A DNA stretch of 15,453 nt, taken from Limnohabitans sp. Its GTDB lineage: Bacteria > Pseudomonadota > Gammaproteobacteria > Burkholderiales > Burkholderiaceae_C. Shown here piece by piece: positions 1-7,662 of this stretch (positions are counted from its first letter, which is position 1; the number at the start of each line of letters is the position of its first letter). The notes below the pieces were generated by a model. It saw nothing but the letters and a program-made list of their open reading frames with translations, was not told the DNA's origin and did no database searches. A program made the position numbers and the translations under genes. Location of the stretch: positions 1 to 15,453 of the forward strand of contig JAHECM010000051.1 in assembly GCA_024641725.1 (NCBI GenBank). Reading direction: 5' to 3'.

Positions 1-197
1 TCGCCTGCAATGGTTTGGGGCACGTAGCCGTAGTTGGTGGGGTAATGCATGGCCGTGCCCATGAAGCGGTCCACAAACAGAGCGCCAGACTCTTTGTCGA
101 CTTCGTACTTCACAGGGTCAGAGTTCATCGGGATTTCGATGATCACGTTGAAGGCTTCGGGCACTTTGCTGCCGGGGGTGACGTTGTTCAGGGACAT
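1..197 (-). CDS. ppa: Inorganic pyrophosphatase, N-terminal part (cut by window edge)
   Basis: Cytoplasmic family I soluble pyrophosphatase, which hydrolyses diphosphate to two phosphates and so pulls biosynthetic reactions forward. Only the first 65 residues are in the window; reading is open to base 1. The protein begins MSLNNVTPGSKVPEAFNVII and shows the family blocks EIP (21-23), KYE (30-32), FVDRFM (41-46) and HYPTNYGYVPQT (51-62). By position K30, R44, Y52 and Y56 match E. coli K29, R43, Y51 and Y55, which line the active site (family knowledge, no alignment run). The ATG at 195-197 fits the usual N-terminus of this family. The gene reads away from the aldehyde dehydrogenase gene, with about 170 bases between them. 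No oddity is visible in the part present. Confidence 0.95.
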   Translation of the reverse strand, partial: MSLNNVTPGSKVPEAFNVIIEIPMNSDPVKYEVDKESGALFVDRFMGTAMHYPTNYGYVPQTIAG

Positions 198-371
198 GGT
201 GTCTCGATGGAAAAGTTGATAAAAAATCGCAATCCTAGGGATTAACCCCGATTTTACTTTCACCGGGCTTGCGGCCCAGCCTCGATGGGGCCAGGACCGC
301 ACAACCGCACACCCGCGCTGCCCTGTCCCCCGCGTGATTTCAAAATGGCTCAGACAAATCACAATGGCCCC
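198..371. promoter_or_regulatory. Divergent intergenic region between ppa and the aldehyde dehydrogenase gene
   Basis: This stretch must hold the ppa promoter and possibly that of the aldehyde dehydrogenase operon. On minus, TAAAAT at 251-256 is a five-of-six match to a -10 box, but no good -35 lies 16-18 bases upstream. On plus, TTGATA at 216-221 resembles a -35, but only a poor -10 (near 239-245) follows at the right distance. A 13-base near-palindrome, AATCCTAGGGATT (231-243; arms AATCC/GGATT, loop TAG), lies between them and could be a protein site or chance. Part of the region (285-371) stays open in the aldehyde dehydrogenase frame. No promoter is assigned firmly. Confidence 0.35.
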
Positions 372-1805
372 ATGCAACTGAACTTCATCGCCAACCAGCC
401 CCAAGCCTCGGCCAGCGGGCGAACCCTTGACGTGCTTGACCCCTCGGACGGGCAGGTGTTTGAGCACATCCAGCGCAGCAACGCCGCCGACATCGACCAG
501 GCCGTGCAGGCGGCGCAGGCCGCCTTCAATGGCCCTTGGGGGCGACTCACCGCGGTGGAGCGCGGTCGCCTGTTGATGGCGCTGTCGCGCAAAGTGGCCG
601 AACACGCCGCAGAGCTGACCGCACTGGAGCAGCGCGACTGCGGCAAGCCCACCCAGCAAGCGGCCGCGGACGCGGTGGCGCTGGCGCGCTACTTCGAGTT
701 TTACGCCGGTGCTGGCGACAAGTTGCACGGCGAGACCCTGCCCTACCAAAACGGCTACAGCGTGCTGACTTGGCGCGAGCCCCATGGCGTGACAGGCCAT
801 GTGATCCCCTGGAACTACCCGATGCAGATTTTTGGACGCAGCGTGGGCGGGGCCTTGGCCGCGGGCAATGCCTGCGTGGTCAAGCCCGCAGAAGACGCTT
901 GCCTGAGCCTGATCCGGGTGGCCCAGTTGGCCGCTGAGGTGGGCTTTCCGCCCGGCGCGATCAACATCGTCACCGGCTACGGCCACGAGGTGGGTGACGC
1001 GCTGGCGCGCCACCCGGGCATCGACCACATCAGTTTCACGGGCAGCCCGGGGGTGGGCACCTTGATCCAGCAAGTGGCGGCCGAGCGGCACTGCCCGGTG
1101 ACGCTGGAGCTGGGCGGCAAAAGCCCGCAAATCATTTTTGACGACGCCGATCTGGACGCGGCCATCCCGGTGGTGGTCAACGCCATCGTGCAAAACTCGG
1201 GGCAAACCTGCAGCGCGGGCTCGCGGGTGCTCATCCAACAAGGCATTTACGAGCCCTTGCTGCAGCGTCTGGGCCAAGCGTTCAGTCGCCTGCAAGTGGG
1301 CTCGGCCAGCATGAACCTGAACCTGGGCCCGCTGATCCGCGCCAGCCAACTCGAGCGCGTGAGCGGCTTTTTGGACCAAGCCCGCTCAGATGGCATTGCC
1401 ACTGTGGCGCAAGGCCAAATTGCCCAAGGCGTGCCCGCCGGAGGCTTCTACCAAGCGCCCACCTTGCTGCGCGACGTGCCGGTGCACCACCGCCTGGCGC
1501 AAGAAGAAGTCTTTGGCCCCGTGCTCTCGGCCATGCCCTTTACCGACGAAGACCATGCCGTGGCGCTGGCCAATGCCACCCAATTCGGGCTGGTGGCGGG
1601 CGTGTGGACGCGTGACGGCGGGCGGCAGTTCCGCATCGCTCGGCGCGTGCGCAGTGGCCAGGTCTTCATCAACAACTACGGTGCAGGCGGCGGCGTGGAG
1701 CTGCCCTTTGGCGGCGTCAAATCGTCCGGATATGGCCGTGAAAAAGGTCTCGAAGCCCTGCTGGGCTTCACCACCCTCAAAACCGTGGCGATTGCCCACG
1801 GCTGA
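372..1805 (+). CDS. NAD(P)-dependent aldehyde dehydrogenase, substrate unknown
   Basis: Cytoplasmic aldehyde dehydrogenase superfamily enzyme that oxidises an aldehyde to the acid. From the ATG at 372 it has 477 residues, the usual family length. VIPWNYP (about 144-150) holds the catalytic-site Asn148. VVKPAE holds Lys171 of the cofactor pocket. FTGSPGVG (about 222-229) is the cofactor loop. ELGGKSP supplies general base Glu246, GQTCSAG the nucleophile Cys280, and EEVFGPV the conserved C-terminal block. In-frame starts at 285 and 345 would add 29 or 9 residues. None of the three has a clear ribosome-binding site, and 372 is chosen on length. A short-chain dehydrogenase follows 15 bases after the stop, so they are probably one operon. 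The sequence does not fix the substrate; betaine-aldehyde-like, vanillin-like and general aliphatic classes all remain possible. Confidence 0.9.
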   Translation: MQLNFIANQPQASASGRTLDVLDPSDGQVFEHIQRSNAADIDQAVQAAQAAFNGPWGRLTAVERGRLLMALSRKVAEHAAELTALEQRDCGKPTQQAAADAVALARYFEFYAGAGDKLHGETLPYQNGYSVLTWREPHGVTGHVIPWNYPMQIFGRSVGGALAAGNACVVKPAEDACLSLIRVAQLAAEVGFPPGAINIVTGYGHEVGDALARHPGIDHISFTGSPGVGTLIQQVAAERHCPVTLELGGKSPQIIFDDADLDAAIPVVVNAIVQNSGQTCSAGSRVLIQQGIYEPLLQRLGQAFSRLQVGSASMNLNLGPLIRASQLERVSGFLDQARSDGIATVAQGQIAQGVPAGGFYQAPTLLRDVPVHHRLAQEEVFGPVLSAMPFTDEDHAVALANATQFGLVAGVWTRDGGRQFRIARRVRSGQVFINNYGAGGGVELPFGGVKSSGYGREKGLEALLGFTTLKTVAIAHG

Positions 1806-1820
1806 ACCCAAGGAACACAC

Positions 1821-2582
<762 letters not shown>

Positions 2583-2598
2583 CCCCCTGGAAAACCCC

Positions 2599-2654
2599 TG
2601 CCCCAGCCCTGGCCTGACTGACCGTGCGGCATTCAAGGCTGGGGCACAATGCCC
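2599..2654 (+). promoter_or_regulatory. Leader of moaA with two competing hairpins
   Basis: A perfect 10-base inverted repeat, TGCCCCAGCC (2599-2608) and GGCTGGGGCA (2637-2646), encloses 28 bases. The 3' arm ends 10 bases before the moaA ATG and holds the only purine-rich stretch (GGGG, 2641-2644) that could serve as a ribosome-binding site. A second small hairpin, GGGC (2642-2645) with GCCC (2651-2654) around ACAAT, uses part of the same arm, so the two cannot coexist. CACAAT at 2645-2650 could also be a -10 box, but no matching -35 was found. The repeat may instead be a terminator stem for the upstream operon, though it lacks a T run. The pairing is seen in the sequence; any regulatory role is inferred. 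Confidence 0.4.
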
Positions 2655-2656
2655 GC

Positions 2657-3799
2657 ATGTCTGAACGCGTCATTGCGCTGGTCGATCAGCGCCACCCCAG
2701 CTGGGCTTTGCCCACGCCCTCCACACCACTGCAATTGGCCCAGCTGCCGCTGGACCAATTGCAACGGCCGCTGCGCGATTTGCGCATCAGCGTGACCGAC
2801 CGCTGCAATTTCCGTTGCAGCTACTGCATGCCCAAAGAGGTGTTTGACAAAGACTACGCCTACCTGCCGCACAGTGCCTTGCTCAGTTTTGAGGAAATCA
2901 CCCGCACCGCCAGCTTGTTTGCCCAGCGTGGCGTGCAAAAAATCCGGCTGACCGGCGGCGAGCCCCTGCTGCGCAAGAACCTTGAAATTTTGATCGCACA
3001 ACTCGCCGCGCTGCGCACGCCCGAGGGCCTGCCGCTGGACCTGACGCTGACCACCAATGGCTCCTTGCTGGCGCGCAAGGCCCAAAGCCTCAAAGAGGCC
3101 GGTTTGCAACGCGTCACCGTCAGCCTGGACGGGCTGGACGATGCGGTGTTTCGCCGCATGAACGATGTGGATTTTCCGGTGTCCGATGTGCTGGCGGGCA
3201 TCGAAGCCGCCCAAGCTGCGGGCATGGGGCCCATCAAAGTCAATATGGTGGTCAAACGCGGCACCAACGACCACGAAATCATCCCCATGGCCCGGCATTT
3301 CAGGGGTACGGGTGTGGTCTTGCGCTTCATCGAGTACATGGACGTGGGGGCCACCAACGGCTGGCGCATGGACGAGGTGCTGCCCAGTGCACAGGTGATC
3401 GAGCGCCTGCAAGCGCAGTGGCCGCTGCTGGCGCTGCAAGCCGCAGCCCCGGGCGAGACCGCCGAGCGCTGGGGCTACGCCAACGCGCAAGGCCAGCACG
3501 ACCCGGCACTGGGCGAAATTGGCGTCATCAGCAGCGTGACGCAGGCTTTTTGTGGCGACTGCAACCGCGCGCGGCTGTCCACCGAGGGCCGCCTGTACCT
3601 GTGCCTGTTTGCCAGCCAAGGCTATGACCTGCGCCCACTGTTGCGCGAGCAAGCCGCCAGCGACGCGCACATCGCCGCCACCCTCGACGCCATCTGGCGT
3701 GGCCGCAGCGACCGCTACTCACAGCGGCGCAGTGAGTTGCCACCCGAGCAGGGTTCCAGCCCAGCCCGCCGGGTCGAGATGAGCTACATCGGCGGCTGA
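2657..3799 (+). CDS. moaA: GTP 3',8-cyclase MoaA (molybdenum cofactor synthesis)
   Basis: Radical SAM enzyme that, with MoaC, converts GTP to cyclic pyranopterin monophosphate, the first step of molybdenum cofactor synthesis. The N-terminal 4Fe-4S cluster motif is CNFRCSYC (Cys50, 54, 57). LTGGEP (98-103) binds SAM. The C-terminal cluster ligands are Cys299, Cys302 and Cys316 in FCGDCNRARL...LCLF. The protein ends in the double glycine (379-380) that MoaA needs for activity. With the ATG at 2657 it has 380 residues and about 26 more before the first cluster than E. coli MoaA, as recalled. An ATG at 2624 would add 11 residues unlike the family. mobA follows after 12 bases, so the two are co-transcribed. 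Other cofactor genes (moaC, moaE, moeA) are not in the window. Confidence 0.96.
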   Translation: MSERVIALVDQRHPSWALPTPSTPLQLAQLPLDQLQRPLRDLRISVTDRCNFRCSYCMPKEVFDKDYAYLPHSALLSFEEITRTASLFAQRGVQKIRLTGGEPLLRKNLEILIAQLAALRTPEGLPLDLTLTTNGSLLARKAQSLKEAGLQRVTVSLDGLDDAVFRRMNDVDFPVSDVLAGIEAAQAAGMGPIKVNMVVKRGTNDHEIIPMARHFRGTGVVLRFIEYMDVGATNGWRMDEVLPSAQVIERLQAQWPLLALQAAAPGETAERWGYANAQGQHDPALGEIGVISSVTQAFCGDCNRARLSTEGRLYLCLFASQGYDLRPLLREQAASDAHIAATLDAIWRGRSDRYSQRRSELPPEQGSSPARRVEMSYIGG

Positions 3800-3811
3800 G
3801 CGGTCCACGCT

Positions 3812-4477
3812 GTGATCCCCTGCGACGCCAGCGCCATCACCGGACTGGTTCTGGCCGGGGGACAGGGCCTGCGCATGGGGGGCGTGGACAAGGGGCTGCA
3901 GGACTTGAGGGGTGCGCCCTTGGCCAGGCATGCGCTGCGGCGCCTGCAAACACAAAGCCGGCCGCTGCACGCGCTGGCCATCAACGCCAACCGCAACCCG
4001 CTTGCGTACGCGGCGCTGGGTGTGCCCGTATGGCCTGACCATGTGCCTGACCCTGTGGAGGACTTTGCAGGGCCTTTGGCCGGGTTTTTGAGCGGCATGC
4101 AGCACTGCACCACGCCGCTTTTGCTCACCGTGCCCTGTGACACGCCACTGTTGCCGCTGGACCTGGCCGAGCGGCTGCTGCAAGCGATGCAAGCCCAAGA
4201 CGCCGAGCTGGCCATGGCCAGCGCCAGGCAGCCGGACGGATCCAGCCCGGATGCGCAAGGGGCTGCCCCCCTGCGGCCTCAGCCGGTGTTTTGCCTGCTC
4301 ACAGTGGGGCTGAAAGACAGCTTGTCGCAGTTCCTGGCCCAAGGGGGCCGCAAAGTCGGGGCTTGGGCCGCCTTGCACCGCTGCGCCCTGGTGCCGTTTG
4401 ACCGCGAGAGCGATGCACCCGACGCTTTCTTCAATGCCAACACGCTGCCCGAATTGCAGCGCTTGGCATCAGGCTGA
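3812..4477 (+). CDS. mobA: Molybdenum cofactor guanylyltransferase MobA
   Basis: Cytoplasmic nucleotidyltransferase that joins GMP from GTP to molybdopterin, giving the bis-guanine dinucleotide cofactor used by DMSO reductase-type enzymes. The 221 residues are close to the family length. The signature LAGGQGLRMGGVDKGL (14-29) binds GTP. PDPVEDFAGPLAG (79-91) and VPCDTP (107-112), with Asp110 as a likely metal ligand, complete the active site. It begins with GTG at 3812, only 12 bases after the moaA stop. No strong ribosome-binding site is seen, so translation is probably coupled to moaA. The middle segment (about 135-155), rich in Gln, Pro and Ala, looks like a loop insertion. The gene ends head-on against the efflux pump gene. 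Confidence 0.92.
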   Translation: MIPCDASAITGLVLAGGQGLRMGGVDKGLQDLRGAPLARHALRRLQTQSRPLHALAINANRNPLAYAALGVPVWPDHVPDPVEDFAGPLAGFLSGMQHCTTPLLLTVPCDTPLLPLDLAERLLQAMQAQDAELAMASARQPDGSSPDAQGAAPLRPQPVFCLLTVGLKDSLSQFLAQGGRKVGAWAALHRCALVPFDRESDAPDAFFNANTLPELQRLASG

Positions 4478-4499
4478 AGCCGCTGAAGCGGCTCAGGCC
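4472..4499. terminator. Hairpin between convergent mobA and RND pump genes
   Basis: AGCCGCTGAAGCGGCT at 4478-4493 is a perfect palindrome that folds as a 6-bp stem with a TGAA loop. After a 2-by-2 mismatch the stem continues with GGCT (4472-4475) against GGCC (4496-4499). It spans both stop codons, a position expected for a shared, bidirectional terminator. There is no T run on either side, so it may act only as an RNA 3'-end stabiliser or with Rho. Confidence 0.4.
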
Positions 4500-7400
4500 G
4501 CGTGGGTGTGTGCTTCGGTGCCTCGGGCATCGTCCCCCACGATGGGGCCTTTGCCGCTGAAACGCTCCAAGGCCAAGTAGATCACCGGGGTGATGTACAA
4601 GGTCACGGCCTGCGAAAACACCAAGCCCCCCACCACCGCCAAGCCCAGCGGCTGGCGCAGTTCAGCGCCAGCACCCAGACCCAGGGCAATTGGCAAGGCC
4701 CCCATCATGGCGGCGATGGTCGTCATCATGATCGGGCGAAAGCGCAGCACACAGGCTTCGCGGATGGCTTGCTTGGGGCTCATGCCGCGGTGGCGCTGCG
4801 CCTCCAGGGCAAAGTCAATCATCATGATGGCGTTCTTTTTGACGATGCCAATCAGCAGCAGCACACCGATCGTGGCGATCAGCGTCAAGTCCTGCCCAAA
4901 CAGCATCAAGGTGCCCAAGGCCCCCACGGCTGCCGAGGGCAGGCCCGCGAAGATCGTGATCGGGTGGATGTAGCTCTCGTAGAGCACGCCCAGCAGGATG
5001 TAGATCACCAGCAAGGCCGAGATGATCAGGATGGACTGGCTGCCTTGAGAGTCTTTGAACACCGCCGCGTCCCCGCCGTAGGTGGTGATGATGGATTTGG
5101 GCAAAGCGATGGCGTCACTGGCTTGCTCGATCTTGGTGGTGGCGTCGCCCAAGGCGGCCCCCGGCGCCAGGTTGAAGGACACCGTCACGGCCTGCAACTG
5201 GCCCACATGGTTGATCGAGGTCGGCCCCACCGTGCGCTCCACCGTGGTGAAACTGGACAGGGGCACCAAGCTGCCGTTGCTGGAGCGGACATAAATGCCG
5301 CCCAGCGCGCTTTCGTCTTGCTTGGCCTCCGGCGACACCTCCATGATCACCTGGTAGCTGTCGGTGGACAGGTACATGGTGGAGACTTGGCGTTCACCAA
5401 AGGCACTGAACAAGGCGGTGCGGATGCTGTCCACCGACACGCCCAAGGTGTTGGCGCGGTCGCGGTTGATCTTGAGCTGGGCTTGCAGGCCGCGCAGCTG
5501 GGCGTCGCTGGTCACGTCGCGGAAGATCGGATCGGCCCGCATTTTTTCTTGCAGCTTGTTGGCCCAGACGTTGAGCTGGTCAGCCTGCACGCTTTGCAAG
5601 ATGTACTGGTAACGGGCCTTGGTCTGACGACCGCCCAATTGCAGGTTTTGCACCGGGCGCAAGAAGACATTGATGCCGGCAATGCCGCGCAGCTTTTTGC
5701 GCAAGTCTTCGACCACCGTTTTCATGGGCTTGCGCTCAGACTGGGGCTTGAGGGTGATGAACATCCGCCCTGTGTTTTGTGCGCCCACGCCGCCGTTGAA
5801 CGAGCTCACGGCCAACACATTGGGGTCATTGCGGATCACGTTGGCCGCACGCTCTTGCAGTTTGATCATGGCGCCGAAGGACACGTCTTCGGAGGCCTCG
5901 GTCTGCGCCTGGATCTGGCCAATGTCCTCTTCTGGGAAGAATCCTTTGGGAATGACCACCACCATCCAGGCCGTGGCCACAAACGTGGCCAGCGCCACCA
6001 ACAAAATGCTTTTGGAGTGGGCCAAAGCGAAGTCCAGGCTGCGCGAGTAGCTGGCCAAGGTGGCGTTGAAGGCTTTTTCAAACGAACGCACGATCAGGCC
6101 AGGCTTCTTTTTGTGGTCTTCGTCCGTCAAATACCGGCTGGCCAGCATGGGCACGAGCGTCAGGGAGACGAAGGCCGACACGCCAATCGACAAGCCCACC
6201 ACCACCGCGAACTCGTGGAACAACAGGCCAATCACGCCGGGCATGAAGAAAATCGGGATGAACACCGCCACCAAGGAGGTGGAGATGGAGATGATGGTGA
6301 AGCCCATTTCACGGGCACCCACCACCGCTGCCTTGAAGGGGGGCACCCCTTCCTCGATGTGGCGGATGATGTTTTCGAGCACCACGATGGCGTCGTCCAC
6401 CACCAAGCCCACCGCCAGCGTCAAACCCAGCAAAGAGATGTTGTCCAGGCTGTAATTCAGGCCCCACAGCAAGGCCACCGCGCCAATCAGCGAGACGGGC
6501 AGCGACAAAGCCGGGATGGCTGTGGCCACGAACCGACGCAAAAACAGAAAAATCACCAAAACAACCAAAATGATCGTGCCCAGCAAGGTCAGCGTCACGT
6601 CTTCAAGCGCATGGCGGATGGACTGTGAGCGGTCGTTGACCGGGGTCATGTTGACCGATTGAGGCATCTGGGCCTTCAGGCTGGGCAAGGTTTTGAACAC
6701 CGCATCCACCACCCGTACGGTGTTGGCCCCTGGCTGGCGCTGGATGGCCAAGGTGATGGTGTTTTCGCCATTGAGCGTGGCCCAGGTTTTGATGGTCTCC
6801 ACGCTGTTTTCCACCGAGGCGATGTCTTTCAGGCGCACCGGGCTGCCACCCTTGTTGCTGACGATCAGTTCGGCAAACTCGGCGGCCGTGCCCATTTGTT
6901 TGTTGGCCTGAATGACCAAGGTTTGCTTGTCGCCTTCAAACGTGCCGGCCGGCGTGTTGACGTTGGCCAAACGCAAAGCGCTGCTGAGTTCGTCCAAGCC
7001 CAAATTGCGGGCGACCAAGGCTTCGGGCTTCACGCGCACGCGCACCGCAAACCGCTTGGCCCCGTAAATATTGACCTGCGCCACACCGTCGATGGTGGAC
7101 AGCGTGGGCGAAATCAAGTGCTCGGCATAGTCTTGCAGCTCGGACTGCGACATCGCGGGCGAGCTCAAGGCCACAAACAAGACCGGCGCGTCGGCCGGGT
7201 TGACCTTGCGGTAGGAAGGTGGAATGGTCATGTCCACCGGCAGCGTGCGTTGCGCCCGCAACAGCGCCGCCTGCACGTCCAGGGAAGCCGCGTCGATGTT
7301 GCGGCTTTCTATGAATTCAAGCGTGACGTTGGTGGTGCCCAGGGTGCTGGTGGAGCTCATCACCTTCAGCCCCGGAATCGTCTGAAATTGCTTTTCCAAG

Positions 7401-7597
7401 GGCAAGGCCACCGAGCTGGCCATGGTTTCGGGGCTGGCCCCGGGCAAAGCGGCAAACACGCTGATCACCGGCGTGTCGTAGCTGGGCAGCGCCGACACGG
7501 GAATGTTTTTGTAACCAATGACCCCCGCCAACACGATGGCGGTGTTCAGCAAAACCGTCATCACAGGACGGCGAATGAAAAGCTCGGAAAAGTTCAT
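4493..7597 (-). CDS. RND efflux pump, MdtB/MdtC type (closest in pattern to MdtC)
   Basis: Inner-membrane proton-driven pump of the hydrophobe/amphiphile efflux family, 1034 residues, the full family length. It starts MNFSELFIRRPVMTVLL with the first membrane segment at about 12-30. A periplasmic domain follows, then membrane segments 2-6 (about 335-480). GLVVDDAIVVLENI supplies proton-relay Asp401/Asp402. Segment 7 (about 530-549) runs into KGFFPEED. The second periplasmic domain and segments 8-12 complete the fold, with the relay lysine in GIVKKNAIMM (Lys920/921). The KKNAIMM motif, the LPGASPETMASSVA block (51-64) and GGRQTKARYQY recall MdtC rather than AcrB (from memory of the family, no alignment). 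It lies 65 bases downstream of the membrane-fusion gene. MdtB and MdtC normally act as a pair; here there is only one pump, so it probably forms a homotrimer. Substrates are unknown. Confidence 0.95.
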   Translation of the reverse strand: MNFSELFIRRPVMTVLLNTAIVLAGVIGYKNIPVSALPSYDTPVISVFAALPGASPETMASSVALPLEKQFQTIPGLKVMSSTSTLGTTNVTLEFIESRNIDAASLDVQAALLRAQRTLPVDMTIPPSYRKVNPADAPVLFVALSSPAMSQSELQDYAEHLISPTLSTIDGVAQVNIYGAKRFAVRVRVKPEALVARNLGLDELSSALRLANVNTPAGTFEGDKQTLVIQANKQMGTAAEFAELIVSNKGGSPVRLKDIASVENSVETIKTWATLNGENTITLAIQRQPGANTVRVVDAVFKTLPSLKAQMPQSVNMTPVNDRSQSIRHALEDVTLTLLGTIILVVLVIFLFLRRFVATAIPALSLPVSLIGAVALLWGLNYSLDNISLLGLTLAVGLVVDDAIVVLENIIRHIEEGVPPFKAAVVGAREMGFTIISISTSLVAVFIPIFFMPGVIGLLFHEFAVVVGLSIGVSAFVSLTLVPMLASRYLTDEDHKKKPGLIVRSFEKAFNATLASYSRSLDFALAHSKSILLVALATFVATAWMVVVIPKGFFPEEDIGQIQAQTEASEDVSFGAMIKLQERAANVIRNDPNVLAVSSFNGGVGAQNTGRMFITLKPQSERKPMKTVVEDLRKKLRGIAGINVFLRPVQNLQLGGRQTKARYQYILQSVQADQLNVWANKLQEKMRADPIFRDVTSDAQLRGLQAQLKINRDRANTLGVSVDSIRTALFSAFGERQVSTMYLSTDSYQVIMEVSPEAKQDESALGGIYVRSSNGSLVPLSSFTTVERTVGPTSINHVGQLQAVTVSFNLAPGAALGDATTKIEQASDAIALPKSIITTYGGDAAVFKDSQGSQSILIISALLVIYILLGVLYESYIHPITIFAGLPSAAVGALGTLMLFGQDLTLIATIGVLLLIGIVKKNAIMMIDFALEAQRHRGMSPKQAIREACVLRFRPIMMTTIAAMMGALPIALGLGAGAELRQPLGLAVVGGLVFSQAVTLYITPVIYLALERFSGKGPIVGDDARGTEAHTHAA

Positions 7598-7649
7598 CTC
7601 GGGCCTACCTGGTGTTCAAGCACAGTGGTGTCAATAAATGGCGCTGAAA

Positions 7650-7661
7650 GGGCTCGCGCCC
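7650..7661 (-). other. Small intercistronic hairpin between the fusion protein and pump genes
   Basis: In the minus-strand transcript, directly after the stop of the membrane-fusion gene, GGGC and GCCC pair around a GCGA tetraloop (a stable GNRA type) and are followed by TTTC. The stem is only 4 bp. It is too weak for a strong terminator but could cause some attenuation or protect the upstream message, tuning the ratio of fusion protein to pump. The remaining intercistronic bases show no promoter I can support. Confidence 0.25.
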
Positions 7662-7662
7662 A

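Noticed and set aside
285..371. N-terminal extension of the aldehyde dehydrogenase from the ATG at 285
   Set aside because: The extra 29 residues are Pro-rich and unlike the family, no ribosome-binding site precedes 285, and the protein has normal length from 372. The 345 start remains possible.
2583..2656. Classical Moco riboswitch upstream of moaA
   Set aside because: The gap is only 74 bases and I do not see the multi-helix architecture expected of that class. Only the simple competing hairpins are supported.
2633..3670. 345-codon minus-strand frame antisense to moaA
   Set aside because: moaA has complete cluster motifs and the C-terminal double glycine. The opposite frame is low-information and His/Gln/Ala-rich.
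4502..6628. 708-codon plus-strand open frame antisense to the RND pump
   Set aside because: It is His/Gln/Arg/Gly-rich with no recognisable domain, and lies wholly inside a clear 1034-residue pump gene. Such frames arise from GC-rich codon bias on the opposite strand.
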